In this document: positions 11,691 to 24,389 of the stretch, piece after piece
Layout: the number at the start of each line of letters is the position of its first letter
Numbering within the stretch: position 1 is the first letter of the stretch
Assembly (NCBI RefSeq): GCF_029227915.1
Contig: NC_079879.1
Span: 5,518,001-5,582,000 of the forward strand
Reading direction: 5' to 3'
From: Hydractinia symbiolongicarpus
Lineage: Eukaryota > Cnidaria > Hydrozoa > Anthoathecata > Hydractiniidae
DNA: 64,000 bases
The notes under the pieces: model-generated
Told to the model about the DNA's origin: nothing
Database searches by the model: none
What the model saw: only the letters and a program-made list of their open reading frames with translations
Program-made: the position numbers and the translations under genes

Positions 11691-11994
11691 TTAAGAATAA
11701 CCTCATTGCTCCGTCAAAAACCTGCAGAACAAAGTCTATATTTTTCTATCCACCATTAAAGATTAGGTCTAGCCATCTTTGTGCCCTGTCTTCGCAACGA
11801 AAATGAAGCTGATGCCATCACGCGCGCCACCGCCACCACCGCGCGACCATACACACGGCAGCAGCAGCGGCGGCAATATTATTAATTTTTATATTGATGA
11901 GCGCTCAAATGAATACATTATTACACGCCCCAAATATTACTGGTTAGTACCAAATATTTGAAAATTAGATAAACTATACTTGTTATTTTTAAAC

Positions 11995-12045
11995 CGCGTC
12001 CTTTGACCCACTTGACGGGGTTTGGATCCGCCCCTGCCATATCAA
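11995..12045 (-). repeat. GGGGCGGATCC-type repeat end
   Basis: Read on the minus strand it starts GCAGGGGCGGATCCAAACCC, the same boundary type as at 2272 and 9318. Confidence 0.45.
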
Positions 12046-12650
12046 AATTAGCCAGAGGAGCTGTGAATATGGAGCCCAAGAATGGAAAACAAACGCAGGC
12101 CTTGAAATATTAATTTCAGTATGGCGCCAGAGACGTGTTATTCTGGCAGCTGTATGTTTGTTTTGTTTTGTTTTAAGACAGCACAACACTATCACATTTC
12201 GAGATCATTATCAGCTAGATAATAAATGAATAAAAAAGTCACACGTCTTGTTTAAACGCGATAAAACCCAAAGTAGCATATAGAAAGCCCTGTAAATACA
12301 TCTGTGTGTATGGGAGTAGACAGTATTTCTTTCACAAGGTCTTAATATAATTCAATGTCAATGATGGCGTGAAGCCCAGAGCTATCTCGTTTTATATTTT
12401 GCACTTTAAATGTGCATCATTTATTTTAAAAAGATCATAATTTTTACTTTAAGGTCTCAGATATGATATTATAAAGTAACAGAAGACTTTGTAATTAGAT
12501 TTTTGATCCTGTATATTGGTTCTCCAGACTCGTGACTTTAAAATTGCACGCATAACCTTGTGTGGTGTTATTTTACCTTTTGAGTCCTGTTTTTTCTTCT
12601 TGTGTAGCAGAAACAGTAGGTGGTAAATAGGTAAACTTTAGTTAAAATGA

Positions 12651-12703
12651 AAATTGTTGTTGTTGTTATTGTTGTTTTTGTTGTTGTTGTTGTTGTCGTT
12701 TTA
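12651..12703 (+). repeat. Imperfect (TTG)n microsatellite
   Basis: About 17 TTG/GTT units with a few substitutions. Confidence 0.85.
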
Positions 12704-12709
12704 CAGGTC

Positions 12710-15700
12710 TATCACTGTCAGATTTTTAAGAGAGCAAAATCAATCTTAACCATCTTCCTCTTTTGTTCTCATTTTGATTGATAAATTTTATCTTAAAATA
12801 AAAGATTTCTATCTTTACTATTACCTTTTATTATAAAAAAAATCACGAAACATTTCATTGTATTAAATTTAAGTTTTCAGCAGGCATATTGCGTAATTCT
12901 ATTGTTACCTTGAAACTTATCATTCATTCATTTATTTACAAAGTAATCTTTTTTTAAAATAAAGAGAATTTTTTTTTTTTTTTAAATATTATGACCTCGT
13001 TTTCAGTGCTTTTAAGATTATTAAAACACACCGCAAAGGACAGCGATGAACGTAAGGTCAGTTTCTTATCCTCGCTTTTAAATATGCCTCGTTTATACAA
13101 AGCACTTTTTTTGTAGCATATACCCAGGTTTTTTGAATAAGACTTACTGACTAGAGCTTGTTTCTGTTTTTGAAAAAATTTGACATGGTGAACAAATAGA
13201 ACGCGCTGAAAATCAGGATGAAAATATCAAAATCTTTGATTTTTTTGTCACTATGGATGCAATCTTTTCTTCAAACTAGGCCAGAAGTAAAATTTAATCT
13301 TCTATCATAATCAAATTTTGGTAATTTTCCCTAGAGCTACAGCCTCGCATTAAATCTCTCACAATTTCGTTTCCATGAAAGTTGTATTCATGGCGTGATT
13401 TTAAAAACCGCATCGGTTACTTGTTTATTTTCGAACGTAACATGAAGACAGCCCTGTCGAACGGAAGATAAAGAAGGCCCAGGGTTGTTTTTTATCCTTG
13501 TTAACTTGAGTCGTATTATTTCTTAGTTCAAAAATCGTATTACTTTAATTGAAGTAAGATTTTCTACTTTTTTATCGCATTAATTTTAATCATTAATTTC
13601 GTCAGGTAAAATTTTCGCCACTACTAAAAAATTCGCTAGTTTTACTGACGAATTTGTCACCGATAAGGACCATGGAAACTAAAAAAAGTTTATTGCCTGG
13701 ATTTCCCCAGTGTTATTACCAGCTTACCATGGTATTGGAAGGTAAAACAAAGAGTTATCCAAATAACAACTTAAAAAAAACACTGGCTGCCACGAATGGA
13801 TCACGACCAATATCAAAATCATAGAGAATGTATCTTTCGTCTACGACTTCAGCTCAAAAAACAATTTTTACAATGTCAAACTGAACCTGTAAAAGCATCT
13901 GAGATGGTAGTTAGCATTTCTTGGTTCTTATTAAATATAGCCTAGTTGGGCAAGGCAAGAATCACCGACAATAATAATCAATATTACGCTAATCGTGGCT
14001 ATGTTATCAAGTCAACCAGATTTTTACCTTAAACAAATTTTTTATCTACAATCCGCGTCGATCACCGTCATCGACCAAAGCGGGGGTCTTGGTGTTTGCT
14101 ATATTAGCTAGAGAATGTACAAGAGACGTGACCAATGTCCTTTAAATAAAGTGCTATTTGTTTTTTAAGAATTCTGCTGCTGGTTCTTTAATGCAAGTTC
14201 TTCTGTCAATTCTTTCTGTTGGCAATTTTACCTTGTGTAAAAATCAAGATTTGTTTAAAATGAACTTAATAACATCTAATTTTTCAGTTTTTCTAAATTT
14301 CTAGTGAAAGAAAGTGCTGGAATTGTTAACAAAGTTAAATTTAAAATTTTAGAATTAAAAATGTATACATAAATAAAAATTAAACTATTAAAATCAACAA
14401 GAAAGAAATTTAGCAGTAAAACAAAAAAGTAAAAGAATCAAAGCATAAAAACAAAAACAAACAAAGTAAAATAAAAAGGAGTACATTAAAACATCCCAAT
14501 CAAATTATCACTGTAAATCTAATCTGAGATAAAATTAACATTTTGCAAAATAAAACTTTTTTACAGTCTTTGGTGTAATAGGATTAGGCAAATATTGTAA
14601 ATTGAAACTATTTTTGGGATTTTTTTTAAGTATAATAATTTATAAAGAAAGATAATAATAATAAGAATTGCTAAATTCAACAAACAAAAATATATTGAAC
14701 ATTGGAAAATTGGTGTGTCACCTAGGTGGTAAGACATCTTCTTGTTAGCTTTTTTATGTTGAATCTGAATGAACTCTGGCAGTTGGAGGGACCAGATTAC
14801 AAATGGAGCTCTTTTTCGTATTAATTAACTAAGGAAACCGCACCATGGTTGGGGGCCTGTTAAGCAACCCTTTTGATTGTCTAAAATGCGCTACAAAGTA
14901 TAAAATCACTTTTAAAAAGACAAAAATCTACAAACGAACTGCGGACGCAAACAACTATGTTTATAAAAGACCTTTTTAGTGTTAATTATTTTGTAACCCA
15001 CGACCCTAACCATCCCCCAATTAACCACGCCCCTATACACAATAGGGTTAACAATTTAGTGTATGATTTGGAAGATGCGTTATTGAAATAAGTTTCGTGA
15101 TGATCGAGTTAATTTAACACAAGTAACCAGGCTACAACTTTTAATTTTGGTTGAAGGATTGGAGAGCTGCGGGGAGTCTATCTGAACAGATAAATTTAGT
15201 TAAGGATAAGCAGATATATTACGATTATGTTTGCGTCGTCTATAAAAGTCTTCAAAAGTTAGCATCAAATGCTAAAAAAATATTAAAAATTAAAATTTAA
15301 ACTGTTGGTTTTGTCTTCTACGACTGAAACTTGCGATAGATCGAAGAAAAATATTTGCTATGAATTTCTATGCAGGTGCCCCATGAGAGATCTTCTGAAG
15401 GTACTGTGAATAATTGATAATAATTTTTTCTTATAAAACTGTAAAAAAAAAGTCATGCTATTGAGACTCAAAATATTAACACACCAAAAAGCAAATACGA
15501 TATATGTCCGACAGAATGTATTTTTTCACGAAAATAGCACTTAAATCAGGTAAACAACCATATCGGAACTTATTCAAAGGTGGTGCAGGTAATGTGGGGT
15601 GTGTGTTTACGGATTCAGAACATGATAACACAGCCAAAACACTGTGTGCAAAAATTCGATTTTAATGTTAAAATAATGTTGCTTCATAACAAAAAGTTGA

Positions 15701-16442
15701 TCACGTTCTAGAGACTTCTTCAAACCCTATTTTTATTTTGTTTTATTTTATTTTATTCATTTCATTTTATTTATTTTTGTTTTTAGCTATTGTCAGCCCC
15801 CCCTCCCCACAGGACCGAATAAGGTCAAGAGCTCTCCATCTCAGTTGGCTTACTTTAAAACAGCACATTAAAACGATCAAATTGTCTTGACGAAACGATC
15901 AAATTGTCTCTGACGAAGCCGATTTTCTACCTAAGGGAGTAAAGTTTTCGAGCGAATACTTTTTCGTTGGGGATTATTCGTGGACAAATTTCGCCACTTT
16001 TTATTTTATTACTTGTAGTATGTGCAAATGAAGAAAACGAACAATAAGGACGTTATTAAAAAAATGTATGCGTTATAAGAATAAATGAAAAAAACAAAAA
16101 TTAAAAATAGTTTTTATTGCATACGTTTTTGGTATTTTAAAATACAAAACCAATTCTTATTAGGGTCATCATCACTATAAAGAAATAAAAGGGTGGGCGG
16201 TCATATTTTAGCAACATTGGGAACTAAACATGGTTGGTTTTGATGCATCCGAGGAAATTCATCCTCTGAAATGACAAATATACCCTTTGCTGACTAAATT
16301 TATGTAACTTTTAACGAGCCAAAAATATTGTTCATTTCTAAAGATTTAGAATTTTTATTACTTTTATATTTTTGATAAGAACTTTAAAATATATAGTGTA
16401 GAACTAAAAAATTACTTTTTTCTTCACAATCTTTATAACAAT
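12710..16442. other. Long noncoding stretch, no gene recognised
   Basis: AT-rich DNA without long frames or family motifs. It holds homopolymer runs, a T/A-rich tract at 15730-15785 and scattered short repeats. No RNA gene was seen. Confidence 0.5.
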
Positions 16443-16449
16443 TTATATG

Positions 16450-17152
16450 ACACTTCATATGATGTATACACCACGCATCATATGAAGTATATACCAAGCA
16501 TCATATGAAGTATACATCTCGCATCATATAAATTATATATCACGCATCATATGAAGTATATACCCCGCATCATATGAAGTATACACCACGCATCGTAAGA
16601 AGTATACACCATGCATCATATGGAGTATACACCACGCATCATATGAAGTATACACCACGCATCATATGAATTATGCACCACGCATCATATGAAGTATACA
16701 CCACGCATCATATGAATTATGCACCACGCATCATATGAAGTATACACCACGCATCATATGAATGATACACCACGCATCATATGAAGTATACACCGCGCAT
16801 CATATGAAGTATACACCACGCATATTATTGAGTAATAAAGCGGAGATGGTGTAGTGGTAGCGCATTCGACTTGTAATCATAAGGTTTCCCCACTCCGACG
16901 CACCTTAAATGCAGTGTTGTCAGCCCATTTGGTGCTATCTACTGACCGCTAACCGGCTTGTGTTGCAGGCAAGCACGTTAGAGCAATGCTATACGTATCT
17001 CTGGCGGTAATGTAAGATAGTTACAGTTGGAGGAGAGGAAGAGCCAACCGTTAGGATAGAATCCCCAAGGACGTAAAACTTCCTGTTACTTAATCACTAT
17101 ACACTATGCATCAAGTGATGTATACACCATGCATCATATGGAGTATACCATA
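16450..17152 (+). repeat. 23-bp satellite array split by a SINE
   Basis: The unit is GAAGTATACACCACGCATCATAT, about 16 copies from 16450 to 16825. Its core CATATGAAGTATAC is partly palindromic. Two more diverged units resume at 17096-17152, beyond the inserted SINE, so the array existed before the insertion. Confidence 0.85.
16840..17090 (+). mobile_element. tRNA-derived SINE inside the satellite
   Basis: It starts GCGGAGATGGTGTAGTGGTA, with a pol III A box (TGGTGTAGTGG), an anticodon-arm-like region and a decayed B box (GGTTTCCCCACTCC). About 180 bp of non-tRNA body follows. It is a different family from the SINE at 10839. No clear target duplication. Confidence 0.7.
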
Positions 17153-17159
17153 ATAGCAA

Positions 17160-20100
17160 AGGCTAAACTAGTAATTTTAAATCATTAAAAGTATAAAAGT
17201 GATGCTTGATTTCTAGATTTTTTCCCAGTGTCAACGATCTGTTCAAAATGTTCGGAGACCAGTTTTATATAATAGAAATGCAACATAACCGGTGCTTTTT
17301 TTAATTTCCAGGTTGATAATCTATTGATAGGGTGGGCACAAGGGCGGGCACTTTTTGAATCTCTCCGATTTAATTAAAATGGAGACTTTAAAATATGACT
17401 GCAAAATTACATATCTCGACAGTGTTGTTCATTCTGATTTTAACAAAAGTTGTAACGAGACTTTAACGCTGACCAAATAATTTATTTTTAATTAAATTTA
17501 TATCACAAAACATTGTGAGTGGAGTATTTGTGAATGGAAAGAAACTTCCGTTGTCCAGACTGACGTGAAATTATTGGTGGAGGTACCCATTTATTTCATA
17601 CAATTAATTCCAAATTGCAAAGACATGAAAGACATTATTGTTATAAGGATGATGTCACATTACAAATTCCCGCTTTTTGGCGCAGTATTGCACCTCTCCT
17701 GCCAAAATTGATTGCTGACGTGAATTTTTTATAATTAGTACGTGAAACTTTGAATTAAAAAATCTATATTTAGTAGAAATTTTTAAGATATTAGACACAA
17801 ATACGTCATAATTAAGTTTTAATGCGATTAAGAAGTCTGGCGACGAGTCTAAGCCATGTTTATGTTTGATAAGTTGAAGAAGAAATGTCACTGACAAGTT
17901 AAAAACAAATATTAAAAAAGTAAATGCATAAATAATTAAAAGCAGATGCAAAATTAAGAGACAAAGAATTCAAATTTTAAATTTACATTTGACCTCGTGC
18001 AGATTCAAGCACATTTTTTATTCTCCCTTATTTAATATATAAATTTTTTATCTGAACCAACTTAATCAATAATAATTAATATGACAGATAACATTCTGAA
18101 ATGTTTACTGAGGACTGATAATGTCAATAACAAGATGTTTGTACATCCCTGTGTTGAATAACATACATTCTTGTCTTGATCATTAATTGTAAACACTAGT
18201 AATCGAGTTCTTACCATACCTTGCAGTAACATTCGAAAGAAAGACGTTATCGAGTAAGGAAATATTTTTCCTTTTTCCGAAAAGTGAGTATTCTTTTGTT
18301 GTTCTTCTTCTTTTTCTCTTCCCCTTTTTAGATTTTGCGTTAAAAAGAAATAACCAAGCACCTACATGTGTATTTCGTTATTTGGAAAAGTTATGTATGT
18401 ATTTGAGTATAATAAAACCCTGATTTTAGTATGTTAAAGCTATTATTTAACACAAAATGATAACCAAACTGTTGGTAAGTAAACGAATTTTCACAAGTCT
18501 TTCGCTACGAGCATGCGCAGGTCCGACTTTATCGTTGAAACGTAAAAAAAAAATATTTTCTGCGAAGCAAAATAATTTTTTTTTAAATTAAAGACAATTT
18601 CTATCAGATTTTTATCATTTCGGTTTAATTTTTGGATTACCTTTCAAACTTTGTTCTTTTCATCTATCGTTGAAAGAGTAAAGTTTAGCTAATGAAATGT
18701 TATGAAAATTCACTTTTACCATCAGTCTTTACAAAAGATTTTTTGTTTCACTCTACCTTAAAAGTGAATAGCGTTGGACCAATATTGGCGCCTGCGTAAA
18801 GCATTATTTGTTCACAATTTCTTTGAAATTCATTTAGGCTAAATATTTCTGTTTGATCTTTCTTAGAAGAAATTTTATTTTCTTCTTCCTTTTAAATATT
18901 TACTTGTTTATTAATACTTATTTTTTTCAAAAAGTTGTCAATATGCTCTCCAAGAATTTAATTTTTTTGATGAGCCGTCGTTTGTAAGATTCGTGCATTA
19001 GGAATAACAAACTTCGTTAATTTTTAATAATTACCTGCTGCAATTGTCAATGCTTTTCCATAAACCTCCCTTTCAAAACGAGGCATAAAAATGAGATGCA
19101 AAAAATAGTGGCCTTTTGTCATATTAAAAATTTACGGTAAGAGCTGATCGCATTTAATTTAAGTATAAGTTCTTTCGGAGCGGGGCGGTTACTCAAATGC
19201 AATTTTGAATATTTTGTAGTCAAAACGAATAGTTAAAAAAAAAATTCTTTGAAAATCATTCACAAATTTCTCATGTTTATATTTATTCTTCGATTTGGCT
19301 AGTTCCGTCGAACTAAGAATAATAAAAAAAGACAAAACATTTAATTCAAATTTTTTTTTCATATCGTCATTGCTAATGTACTAGATAGGGATGAGGAGGG
19401 CAAATTTCACTTGTATTTATTGGCACTTTTGTGAAATTAAAGATAAATCGCTTAGTTTTATTTGATAAAAAAACAGTTTTGTTTGGTTGCTAATTTTTTC
19501 ATCCCTGTCGATTTTTCTTTCAACTTTTTTTTATTTGAACAGTTTTATTGACTCTCTAAGCTTACATTTGTTGGTAATATCATTGGTTGATTAATTGGTA
19601 AAAAATTAGCATATCACCATTTATATAGAACTTTATACTTCTAATCAAACTTACAGCTCCTTATATTTGCTTCAAATTTATGAAGCTCAAAATGCTTTAA
19701 TAAGATAGTAATAGAAAATATTGCTATTTTATTTGGTGAACAGAGCTTTCATTTCCTTCATTTTCGTAGGAAAAAACTTCGTTAGAAGCTTTAATTTGTT
19801 CCGTTTTGTTATCGTCGATTTTCAACTGCTGACCTATCCTAAAATTACGATACGAATTACTTCAAAACACCACGCGTGAATCGAAGATTAACATTTTCTC
19901 TCGAAAGTTTCCAAGGTTAAGAATAATTTTTGAAGGTAGTAATCATTGTTGTTGCAATTTTGTAAAAACGAGAAATTAAGCCATAACAACAAAAAAGTCC
20001 TTGCGTAAGATATGTTTACTCTCTTCAATATTTCTTCTATCGTTTGTTGACATTTTGATTGTCAAACATGCCGTTATTGATGTTAAACATGAAAAAAATT

Positions 20101-20377
20101 TACAAATGAAATAAATCAGTCAATAAGTTGACAAATGTAATCCCTGTGTAACTACGCTATATGTTATATAAGATAACAATTTTTTATATGAAGAAAGAAC
20201 TTTTTATAGCAAAACAATTTTTGGATTATTGTGTCGCTAATGGAAATATAAGAGTCAAATTTCAAGTGTTTTTGTCAGCGATTATTGGCTACCATTTTGT
20301 TAAATTTTGTGGCATACACATTCTACATCAAAACATTTTATATCAGATTTCAAACATTTTGGCAGTGCGTTTTTTCT
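17160..20377. other. Noncoding stretch, no gene recognised
   Basis: Short frames at 17655-17951 and 18062-18361 (minus) are hydrophobic or low-complexity and lack splice or family support. Nothing else stands out before the transposon at 20381. Confidence 0.5.
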
Positions 20378-20380
20378 TTA

Positions 20381-20830
20381 TAGTCCAGGAGCTCATAACA
20401 GAACTTTAGGTCCCATTTTCTACAAAAGGTTTGACCCTCTAAATAGGTTGGTAGTATCACGGACAATAAAAATCACATGGTCAGCTGACCCAATTTGGGG
20501 GCGTTTGGGTCCCAGGCCCCTAAAATTACCCTAATTCGAGACTCCTATTTGGTCCCATAATTCTCAAAGCTTAAAAGTTAGTAACGTGTGTCATTATATG
20601 AGAGAATCTGAAAGATGATAAAGCTTACCGAAAAATTGGGTCTTAAGACTGGGTCAGACCCCCCTCAAAGACCATATTTAGGACCTTAATTTGTCCCCAT
20701 AAGCTACAAACTCCAAATTTTGCACAAACATTCTCTAACATAGTGTAATGTCAGTGGTCATAAAGCTGACCAAAAATTTGGGTCTCTTGGCCTAGTCAGA
20801 CCAAGTCTCGCCCCATATCTCTATTTTTAA
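20381..20830 (+). repeat. Left terminal inverted repeat of E1
   Basis: Matches the reverse complement of 23939-24386. It contains several GGTCAGCTGACC-like and GGGTCNNAGACC-like internal palindromes that could be protein-binding sites; this is inference. Confidence 0.9.
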
Positions 20831-21326
20831 TGCGGAGGAGAAGCAATAGAAAAACATTTGTCTTATTTCCAATGTGTTCAGGGCCTTAACTTATTTTTAG
20901 AATTTTTTTAAATAGAATAGAACGTTTTCGTCCAAATACAACAGGAAACCGACATAACAAACCAGACAGTGAAAGAAAAAAGTTAAGAGAAGCAGTTATT
21001 TTGAAGCAAGTGAAGTAAAAACGTGAACAAATTACCGGGATATTTGCATATTAGACTATCAAATATAGAAAATTAGAAACTTTAGATAAAATGTGATAGA
21101 TAGAAGATATGACAGGTAAAGATATATGTAATTATATCAAGTTTTTAGTTACTGCATGTTGTAGTCAGTTTCGGATGATAAGTCAAAAAAAGTTTTAATA
21201 GTCTGTTGTTGAACTGAATTTTTTAAACATATATTTTGTCAATTTTTACTTCATTGATTGAATTTCTCATTTCGTAGAATTTTCGAACAAAGAAATATTC
21301 AATAAGATCAATGAAAGCGATGGTAA

Positions 21327-23822
21327 GAGGAAAATATAAAAAAGTATGCACGTTGGTTGGAAGATAAGCCTATGTTAGTGCGAATCGGAAATGAAGATTT
21401 TGTAAGCAAAGAAATATACTACCATGGAATGTGCAGGGTCAGTTATCAAAGCAAGGCCGAAAAAACACCATTGGCAATACAAGAGAGGAATGAAAAAGGG
21501 ATGGAAAGACAAAAACTTGAAACATCCTGGCATACTGCGAGAGGGATTCACTGCAAGGCTTTTGAAGGTGTTTGTGCTTATATTGATGATCACATCCTAA
21601 AAGAAAAAGATGTTATCTTACTCAGCGAGCTAAAAAATCAATATCACATGTTACTAGCAGAAATCGGGAATGAAGCATTCGAAGATATTGAATCGTCTTC
21701 AGCAAAACTTGAGCAAAAATTATTAAAGCATTACAAAGAAAGTATACAAATCATGAAGGGGAAAACAAGACGTGGAAACTTGATATTCTGCAGCACCATT
21801 TCCGAAGAAGAAGCTTTCAGGAAAGAGTACTCGATGAAGACAAAATTGAAAGCGAAGATTAGAGATGTAGCGTTTGCATTAAGGTCTGCCATAATGGAAA
21901 TTGAAAAATGCCCTATACCCGATGAAGTGACATTTGCAGATATAAAAAAAGGTGAAGTTGAGGCACCAAATGAATTAATTGAATTTTTCAGTTACCTTAT
22001 TGGTGGTCCTGACCAACGCATAGTAAAGTCAAATCAGAAGCAGAGGCGCATAAAAAGTATTGCTGACGATGTCATATTTGCTGCAACATCAGGAAAAAAA
22101 AAACCTGCAAAACATTTGCAGCTTGGACTGGCAGTGAAAAGCATTACAGGAAGCAAAAAAGTGATCGAAATGTTAAATAGACTTGGACACTCTGTTAGCT
22201 ATAGCATTATCGAAGAACTAGAAACAGAATTAACTTTTACATCAACAAAGGCCGGGAATGCCACACCACATGGTATGAAACTAATGTCAAGTCTTGGAAC
22301 AGGCGTTGCATTCGACAACTTTGACAGATTTGTTGAAACTTTAAGTGGAAAGGATACCTTGCATGATACTGTTGGGATAGCGTACCAAGTTGTGTCACAA
22401 AATAATGACAAATCATTGGAAGAAGATGACGATTCTACCCTTGGCAATTCTCAGCTATCTGGAAAGAAAAAACGTAGATCATTTCTGGCTGTAGGATTAG
22501 ACATAGAGCCGTACAGAAAAAAACCTAAGATGTTAACAAGAATAATGCTTCCACTAGATGACCAGAGAAGGGCGTCAGAACCCCTTTCATATATCAAAGC
22601 ACGCATGTACGATACCTTGTGGATGATGGATTTTTATTTTTCACCCGACACTACACCAATGTGGGTTGGCTGGAATTCTATAATTTTTCAAAATACCAAC
22701 AATCTGCAAAAAGTTTGGTACCTGCCACAAATTAATCAGTCTCCAACTTCTATAGCTGTAGTAGCAGAAACATTGAGGCGTGCACAGGTGATTGCGAATG
22801 AATGTGGTAAAAAAAACATTTCAGTAACATATGATCTTGCGATTGCCAAAGTGGCTATGCAACTTCAAGCAGAAGAATCTCCAAAGTTTGACAATATATT
22901 TGTCGCTCTAGGTGCATTCCATGTAGAGATGGCCATGTTTAGCGCATTTGGCAAGTACATCGCTGAATCTGGTGGTCCGCATATCCTAAATGAAGCTGGT
23001 GTGATTGAAAAAGGTTCTCTCAAGTCATTTTTACTGGGAAAGTGTTACAAGAGAAGTAAAAGATGTCACCAAATACTTGCACTTGCAATGGAGATTCTTC
23101 ATTTTCAATATTTTCTTCAAGAAAGAGAGGAAATTCAATTAAAAGAAGATATCCAAGAAGAAATCAAGTTCATAAAATCCCAAGAACCCTTGAACTTGCA
23201 TGAAGGACATGAAGTATCCAAAGAAGTCAACAATGTCTTGCGTGAATACAGTCAATTCAGGCAAGATACAGAGAAAGGAAATCATGGTGCAACAGCACAA
23301 TATTGGATGGGGTACGTCGAGATGATTCGACTTTACCATGATTTTAGTAGAAGCTTGAGGGATGGAAACTTTGATCTGTATGTGTGCTGCTTGCCTAAAG
23401 TCGCAAACTATTTCTTTAGCATGAACCATCCAAATTACGCTCGTTGGATTGTCCGTTATCATGATAATCTTCTCAAACTAAAGGACTCTCATCCCGAGGT
23501 TTACACTGAATTTCAAAGGGGATTATTTTCGCTGCGAAGAACCCAAAAGTCATTCTCAAGATTACCAATCGACTTGACATTAGAGCAAACGATAAATGCA
23601 GATGCTGCATGTCAGCGAAAAGGTATATCAGCTTTAACAAATTCTATTTCTGCTCGTCAACGATGGGCACAAAGTCATTCTATTCGAACAAGTATTGTGT
23701 CATACGTGTTTGAAAATTTGGGGATGACAAAACAGGAAGACGTGTCTCAAGATTTAAAGGCCAGCAGAATGCGACAAAATTCTAATTTGAGTCCCTGTTC
23801 AGATCTTTGTCTGACCTGCTGA
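21327..23822 (+). CDS. Putative transposase-like protein of E1
   Basis: The open frame follows a TAA at 21324-21326 and runs to TGA at 23820. There is no early ATG (a TTG lies at 21357), so the first codons probably come from an upstream exon or the 5' end is damaged. Numbering from 21357: EIYYHGMCRV near 20-28 may be the end of a zinc-binding region; FDNFDRFVETLSG lies near 318; TYDLAIAK near 491; GAFHVEMAMF near 518; NHPNYARW near 690; LEQTINADA near 743. I recall the same motif order (DNIDR.EETLSG, D.PLY.KA, GGFH, ALEQTIN.D) from many predicted cnidarian proteins. The Asp residues near 320 and 492 are candidate catalytic acids, unproven. Remembered relatives have a further C-terminal half with nuclease-like motifs, which is absent here. 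I cannot assign a named superfamily. Confidence 0.75.
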   Translation, partial: EENIKKYARWLEDKPMLVRIGNEDFVSKEIYYHGMCRVSYQSKAEKTPLAIQERNEKGMERQKLETSWHTARGIHCKAFEGVCAYIDDHILKEKDVILLSELKNQYHMLLAEIGNEAFEDIESSSAKLEQKLLKHYKESIQIMKGKTRRGNLIFCSTISEEEAFRKEYSMKTKLKAKIRDVAFALRSAIMEIEKCPIPDEVTFADIKKGEVEAPNELIEFFSYLIGGPDQRIVKSNQKQRRIKSIADDVIFAATSGKKKPAKHLQLGLAVKSITGSKKVIEMLNRLGHSVSYSIIEELETELTFTSTKAGNATPHGMKLMSSLGTGVAFDNFDRFVETLSGKDTLHDTVGIAYQVVSQNNDKSLEEDDDSTLGNSQLSGKKKRRSFLAVGLDIEPYRKKPKMLTRIMLPLDDQRRASEPLSYIKARMYDTLWMMDFYFSPDTTPMWVGWNSIIFQNTNNLQKVWYLPQINQSPTSIAVVAETLRRAQVIANECGKKNISVTYDLAIAKVAMQLQAEESPKFDNIFVALGAFHVEMAMFSAFGKYIAESGGPHILNEAGVIEKGSLKSFLLGKCYKRSKRCHQILALAMEILHFQYFLQEREEIQLKEDIQEEIKFIKSQEPLNLHEGHEVSKEVNNVLREYSQFRQDTEKGNHGATAQYWMGYVEMIRLYHDFSRSLRDGNFDLYVCCLPKVANYFFSMNHPNYARWIVRYHDNLLKLKDSHPEVYTEFQRGLFSLRRTQKSFSRLPIDLTLEQTINADAACQRKGISALTNSISARQRWAQSHSIRTSIVSYVFENLGMTKQEDVSQDLKASRMRQNSNLSPCSDLCLTC

Positions 23823-23938
23823 TAGGACCGCATTTTTTGGTAAGCTCGACCATTTATGTATTACATAGTTAGTATAGAACACAAATATTGAGTTTGGGCT
23901 TTGTAGTCATTGGTTTTTTTTACCCTCTAAAAGTTGTT

Positions 23939-24386
23939 TAAAATAGGGATTTGGGGCGAGACTTGGTCTGACTAGGCCAAGAGACCCAAATTTTTGGTCA
24001 GCTTTATGACCACTGACATTACACTATGTTAGAGAATGTTTGTGCAAAATTTGGAGTTTGTAGCTTATGGGGACAAATTAAGGTCCTAAATATGGTCTTT
24101 GAGGGGGGTCTGACCCAGTCTTAAGACCCAATTTTTCGGTAAGCTTTATCATCTTTCAGATTCTCTCATATAATGACACACGTTACTAACTTTTAAGCTT
24201 TGAGAATTATGGGACCAAATAGGAGTCTCGAATTAGGGTAATTTTAGGGGCCTGGGACCCAAACGCCCCCAAATTGGGTCAGCTGACCATGTGATTTTTA
24301 TTGTCCGTGATACTACCAACCTATTTAGAGGGTCAAACCTTTTGTAGAAAATGGGACCTAAAGTTCTGTTATGAGCTCCTGGACTA
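23939..24386 (-). repeat. Right terminal inverted repeat of E1
   Basis: Inverted partner of the left arm. It ends GAGCTCCTGGACTA, followed by the TTA duplication. Confidence 0.9.
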
Positions 24387-24389
24387 TTA

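Larger units (their letters stand above)
20381..24386 (+). mobile_element. Long-TIR DNA transposon E1 (4.0 kb)
   Basis: Left arm 20381-20830 and right arm 23939-24386 are inverted copies of each other. The segments I compared by eye are identical, with differences only at the inner end, so the insertion is young. The termini read TAGTCCAGGAGCTC inward. The flanks carry the 3-bp direct repeat TTA at 20378-20380 and 24387-24389. The interior holds one long frame on the plus strand. The element shares its terminal TAGT, its 3-bp duplication and its TIR length with the element at 61146-62952. Confidence 0.9.

Noticed and set aside
16450-16825. CRISPR-like array
   Set aside because: Units abut directly without unique spacers and the genome is eukaryotic, so this is a satellite.
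16840-16912. Functional tRNA gene
   Set aside because: The B box is degraded and the sequence continues into a SINE body.
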